A stretch of 9,351 bases of DNA from Verrucomicrobiota bacterium (lineage in GTDB: Bacteria; Verrucomicrobiota; Verrucomicrobiia; Limisphaerales; UBA9464). The stretch lies in NCBI GenBank assembly GCA_017302195.1, contig JAFLEG010000117.1, positions 1 through 9,351 of the forward strand, given 5' to 3'. How positions within the stretch are numbered: position 1 is the stretch's first letter; each line of letters begins with the position of its first letter. This document shows, in pieces, positions 6,031-9,351 of this stretch. The notes under the pieces are model-generated. The model worked only from the letters and a program-made list of their open reading frames with translations. It was not told where the DNA came from and did not search any database. The position numbers and the translations under genes are program-made.

Positions 6031-9000
6031 ATGAACCTTGCCACCCCCCTCCGATTCGTTGCCGCCAGCGTTTGGTTGCTGGCGCTGTCCTGTTCCCCCA
6101 GCGTGCGGGCAGAAATTCTGGACTCCTTCGATGCCGCCCAGCGCGCGGGGTGGGAGGATGCGGATCCGGGCGGCGCGGGCCTGCCGGGCGGCCAGCAGGG
6201 GGGCGGGCGCTTCACCATCGGGCTTCCCGCCATCGGGCAGCCGTTCTTCGTCAGCAGCCGGAAGACGTCGCAGACCTTTGAGCTCGTCGAGGGGCGCACG
6301 GTGGAGTTCCGCGTGGACATGGTCAGCGGGCAGGGGCCCGACTCCTTCGCGGTGCTCGGGTTCATTCCCCAGGCGAACGGGGCCAATTCGCTGGCGGGCT
6401 ACGGCATCGCCAAATCGGAAACGGACATCCTGATCACCAAGGGCATCAACAAGTACTTCTTCAACGAGAACGTCAGCCCCGCGGTGAAGAACGAGAACGT
6501 CACCCTGGTGCTGAACCTCCGGGTGGTGTCGGGCAACGTCGTGGTGACCGGCCAGGTGCTGGACCGGGACGCGGGCAACGCGGTGCTCTTTGAGCGGATC
6601 TACGTGGACACCCCGGCTGCCGAGATCATGGCCGACGGCGAGGACTCCCCCCCGGCGCCGTTCGTGAACCTGGTGGGCAACTTCGTGCTGTACCTCTATG
6701 CCGACGGCGGACAGGACCCCGCGGGATACCAGGTGGTCTATGACAACGCCGAGACCTTCGTCTGCGACGAGGTGGTGCTGGATGACTTCAACGCCGCGCA
6801 GCGTTCGGGGTGGACGGATTCCGATCCCGGCGGCGCCGGTCTGCCGGGCGGCCAGCAGGGCGGCGGGGTCTTCACCTTCGGACTGCCGGCGATCGGTCAG
6901 CCCTTCTTTGTCAACAGCACCAAGACCACTAGCTCCTACGAACTGACCGAAGGGACCCGGCACGAGTTCTCGGTGGACCTGATCAGCGGGCAGGGACCGG
7001 ACTCCTTCGCCGTGCTGGCCTTCATCCCCCAGGCCACCGGGGCGAATTCCCTGGCCGGCTACGGCATCGCAAAGTCCGAGACCGACGTGCTGATCACCAA
7101 GGGGATCAACAAGTACTTCTTCAATGAGAATCCGGAGCCCGCGGTGAAGAACAACAACGTGCGCCTGTCGCTGACCCTGACCGTGCAGGGGGGGCAGGTG
7201 ACGATCCGCGGGCGGGTGCTGGACCTGGAGGCGGCCGGCGCGGTGATCTTCGACCGCACCTACGTCGATACCGCCGCTGCGGACATCATGGCCGATGGCG
7301 AGGATGCGCCGCCGGCCCCCTTCATCAACCGGGTGGGCAATGTGGTGCTGTACCTCTATGCCGATGGCGGCCAGGATCCGGCCGGATACCAGGTGGTGCT
7401 CGACAACCTGGTGGCCTGCGCCCCGCAGGCGGCCACCGACGAACCGCCGCGCATCGAGGCGGTGGCCCCCTCCGAGGGGGCCATCTTTCTGGCTCCGTCC
7501 ACGCCGGTCACTTTCCGGGTGGTGGATGACAACGCGATCCCCGACTCCGGGGTGGTGGTCACCCTGAACGGGACGGACTTTACCACCGCGAACGGCCTGT
7601 CCCTCGGCGCGGCGGGCAGCACGCGGAGCGGAACGCTGGGCGGCCTGGTGGCGGACCGGACCTACACGGGGCAGATCCGGGTGACCGACTCCGCCGGTGC
7701 CACGCGGACCGCGGTGCTTTCCTTCGACACCTTCTCCTCCGCGGTGCGCACGGTCGAGGTCGAGGACTACAACTTCGAGAGCGGCGGATTCTTCAACCAG
7801 CCGGTGCGCACGGCGGAGCTCGGCGGTCCAGCGGACAACTCTTATACCGACCGTGTGGGCACGGCCGACGTGGATTTTCTGGATACACGCACCGCGCCCA
7901 ATGGCGCCGACACGATGTATCGCACCCAGGATCCGGTGCGCATGCAGCGCGCCCTCGACAACCGGCGCCGGGACCAGTTCAACAGCGACCTCGGCGTGTA
8001 CGACTACGAGGTGGGGGACATCGCGGCCGGGGACTGGATGAACTACACCCGCGAGTTTGCCGCCGGATCGTATGAGGTGTACCTGCGGGAGGCCGTGGTG
8101 AACCTGGAGCGTGCGGACAGCGTGCTGGAAGAGGTGACCAGCGACCCGGCGCAGCCCGGCCAGACCGTCCGGCTGCTGGGCACCTTTGCCGGCGGGCAGA
8201 CGGGCTTCATCGCGCGCAACATCGCGCTGACCGACGGCGCGGGGCAGAACCGCGTCGTGCTGCGCCTCTCGGGAAGGACCACGCTTCGCCTGAGGCATCT
8301 CACCGCGGACACCAGCGCGGGGAACCGGTACCTGAACTACCTGGCCTTTGTGCCGGTGGCCGATGCCGGCGTACAGCGCCCGGCGGTCACCTCGGTGCTG
8401 CCCGCGAACGGCTCCGTCACGGCCACCACCGAGGCCCGCATCGAGGCGGTGATCCAGAACCGCGACACCCGCCTGGCTCCCGAAACGGTGGTGCTGCTGG
8501 TGAATGATCTGGGGGTTGCCCCGACGGTGTCTCCGACCGACTCCGGCGCCCGCGTGGACTACACCTTCCCGACCCTGCCTGCCCGGGACGCCGTCCAGCG
8601 TGCGCGCCTGATCTTTGCGGATTCCGAGGGCGTATTTCAGACCAACGACTGGAGCTTCGCCTTCACCTACCCCGAACTGGACCCGGCCACCCGTCTGGGC
8701 GGGCCGGGACCGGAGCGCGGGCTGAAGGTCCGGGTCACGCAGTCCGAAGAGAACGGTGAGAACAGTCTGGAGCGCGCCGAGGCGCAACTGGCCGCCAATT
8801 CCACCATTGTGAAGGTCTATGACACCACCGTCACGGCCGCGGCGGTGAACTATTCCCAGAACGGGATTGATGGCGGCACGGACGGCTATTTCGAGGGCGA
8901 CGAGGCGATCCCGGGGCAGGCGGACGGCATCGGGACCGACAATTACGCCATGGAGGTCGCCGCGTTTCTCGACCTGCCGGCCGGTGTGACCCGCTTCGGC

Positions 9001-9351
9001 GTCCAGTGTGACGACGGCTACAAGCTGGCGTCCGGACTCAATCTGGGTGCCGCCAGCCCGCCGCTGGCCTTCCACAACGGCGGCCCTGCGGACGAGACCT
9101 TTGACGTGGTGGTGCCGGTGGCCGGCGTCTATGGATTCCGGTTCGTCTGGTACGAGCGCGGCGGTGGGGCGCATGTCGAGTGGTTCACGGTGGACCGTGC
9201 GACGGGCGTGCGCACCCTGGTCAATGCGGCCGGTGGCGTGGCTTCCTACACCTCGGCCATTGTGCCCGCCGGTGTGCAGGCCCTTGGCTCCAGCACCCTG
9301 GGCGGACCGTACCTCGCGGTGACGGGGGCCGTGGTGGACTCCCAGGCGAAG
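6031..9351 (+). CDS. Large secreted multi-domain protein with tandem repeats, CBM-like and PA14-like regions (3' end outside window)
   Basis: Open for 1107 residues from ATG 6031 to the right edge with no stop. The N-terminus is a signal peptide with a hydrophobic core FVAASVWLLALS and a likely cut after VRA27. A Cys at 21 leaves a weak lipoprotein alternative. Residues 30-249 and 250-469 are two tandem copies of one 220-residue unit. Then come an Ig-like region (about 475-570), a CBM6/35-like region (about 575-775, opening VEVEDYNF and including GDWMNYT and SYEVYLREA), a second Ig-like region (about 780-885, VTSVLPANGSV), and a PA14-like region (about 890-1055, with GVQCDDGYKL and a Val/Gly-rich return strand ending in HVEWFTVD). 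The composition is typical of exported adhesins or glycan-binding proteins of Verrucomicrobiota; no catalytic domain is seen in the visible part. The upstream GGA at 6019-6021 is a weak ribosome site. The 221-base gap before it suggests its own promoter. The repeat unit itself I do not recognise. Confidence 0.88.
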   Translation, partial: MNLATPLRFVAASVWLLALSCSPSVRAEILDSFDAAQRAGWEDADPGGAGLPGGQQGGGRFTIGLPAIGQPFFVSSRKTSQTFELVEGRTVEFRVDMVSGQGPDSFAVLGFIPQANGANSLAGYGIAKSETDILITKGINKYFFNENVSPAVKNENVTLVLNLRVVSGNVVVTGQVLDRDAGNAVLFERIYVDTPAAEIMADGEDSPPAPFVNLVGNFVLYLYADGGQDPAGYQVVYDNAETFVCDEVVLDDFNAAQRSGWTDSDPGGAGLPGGQQGGGVFTFGLPAIGQPFFVNSTKTTSSYELTEGTRHEFSVDLISGQGPDSFAVLAFIPQATGANSLAGYGIAKSETDVLITKGINKYFFNENPEPAVKNNNVRLSLTLTVQGGQVTIRGRVLDLEAAGAVIFDRTYVDTAAADIMADGEDAPPAPFINRVGNVVLYLYADGGQDPAGYQVVLDNLVACAPQAATDEPPRIEAVAPSEGAIFLAPSTPVTFRVVDDNAIPDSGVVVTLNGTDFTTANGLSLGAAGSTRSGTLGGLVADRTYTGQIRVTDSAGATRTAVLSFDTFSSAVRTVEVEDYNFESGGFFNQPVRTAELGGPADNSYTDRVGTADVDFLDTRTAPNGADTMYRTQDPVRMQRALDNRRRDQFNSDLGVYDYEVGDIAAGDWMNYTREFAAGSYEVYLREAVVNLERADSVLEEVTSDPAQPGQTVRLLGTFAGGQTGFIARNIALTDGAGQNRVVLRLSGRTTLRLRHLTADTSAGNRYLNYLAFVPVADAGVQRPAVTSVLPANGSVTATTEARIEAVIQNRDTRLAPETVVLLVNDLGVAPTVSPTDSGARVDYTFPTLPARDAVQRARLIFADSEGVFQTNDWSFAFTYPELDPATRLGGPGPERGLKVRVTQSEENGENSLERAEAQLAANSTIVKVYDTTVTAAAVNYSQNGIDGGTDGYFEGDEAIPGQADGIGTDNYAMEVAAFLDLPAGVTRFGVQCDDGYKLASGLNLGAASPPLAFHNGGPADETFDVVVPVAGVYGFRFVWYERGGGAHVEWFTVDRATGVRTLVNAAGGVASYTSAIVPAGVQALGSSTLGGPYLAVTGAVVDSQAK
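6118..6777 (+). repeat. Tandem domain repeat, copy 1 (220 codons)
   Basis: Encodes residues 30-249 of the secreted protein, opening LDSFDAAQRAGWEDADPGG. It aligns without any insertion or deletion to the following 660 bases, with about three quarters of residues identical by eye. The most conserved blocks are DPGGAGLPGGQQGGG (45-59) and the stretch NSLAGYGIAKSETD (119-132) plus the following ITKGINKYFFNEN. The Gly-rich turn and alternating hydrophobic strands suggest a beta-sandwich, perhaps of ConA/lectin type; that is inference. Confidence 0.85.
6778..7437 (+). repeat. Tandem domain repeat, copy 2 (220 codons)
   Basis: Encodes residues 250-469, opening LDDFNAAQRSGWTDSDPGG, exactly 660 bases after copy 1. 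Similarity is strong up to GGQDPAGYQVVLDN and then fades over the last ten or so residues, where it runs into the Ig-like region. Differences from copy 1 are spread along the unit and concentrated in strands such as LSLTLTVQGGQV compared with LVLNLRVVSGNV. This suggests an old duplication kept by selection rather than a recent copy. Confidence 0.85.

Noticed and set aside
4744..9174. A 1476-codon open frame on the minus strand across two genes and the gap between them
   Set aside because: It is antisense to two well-supported plus-strand genes, runs through the intergenic repeats, and its translation is low-complexity (His, Arg, Gly, Val, then Ser, Arg, Pro) with no domain. High GC removes stop codons from this frame.

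Overview
The window is high-GC DNA that reads like a member of the Planctomycetota/Verrucomicrobiota group, most likely Verrucomicrobiota. The main reason is the gene at 2159-5809. It fuses a beta-propeller dehydrogenase-like domain, a HEAT-type helical region and a C-terminal c-type heme domain, an architecture that family models describe as typical of Pirellula/Verrucomicrobium-type bacteria. The large secreted multi-domain protein after it fits the same lineage. This placement is inference from protein families, not from a marker gene.

Layout. (1) Positions 1-1059, minus strand: moaA, the radical-SAM GTP 3',8-cyclase of molybdenum cofactor synthesis, complete except for roughly the last one or two residues beyond the left edge. 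(2) Positions 1060-1452: a divergent intergenic region with no convincing gene. It holds a possible three-way-junction RNA fold (1158-1222) and a short tandem repeat. (3) Positions 1453-2124, plus strand: a 223-residue nucleotidyltransferase-fold protein resembling the DUF6036/AbiEii-like group, with an apparently incomplete metal-binding motif. (4) Positions 2159-5809, plus strand: the exported dehydrogenase-like/HEAT/cytochrome c protein. (5) Positions 5810-6030: a gap with GAGGGGC tandem units, a nested inverted repeat and a small GC hairpin. (6) Position 6031 to the right edge, plus strand: the first 1107 residues of a large secreted protein. It consists of two tandem 220-residue repeats, an Ig-like region, a CBM6/35-like region, another Ig-like region and a PA14-like region.

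The genes do not form an obvious single pathway. moaA is divergent from the rest. The nucleotidyltransferase-like gene lies 34 bases before the dehydrogenase-like gene and may be co-transcribed with it, although their functions look unrelated. The two exported proteins could both take part in extracellular substrate (polysaccharide or sugar) binding and oxidation, but adjacency is the only link seen. I see no CRISPR array, transposase, tRNA, rRNA or clear phage gene. I do not see a convincing new multi-gene system. The more interesting signals are the intergenic fold, the perfectly phased domain duplication, and a repeat-like segment sitting where the dehydrogenase family normally has a calcium-loop-like motif.
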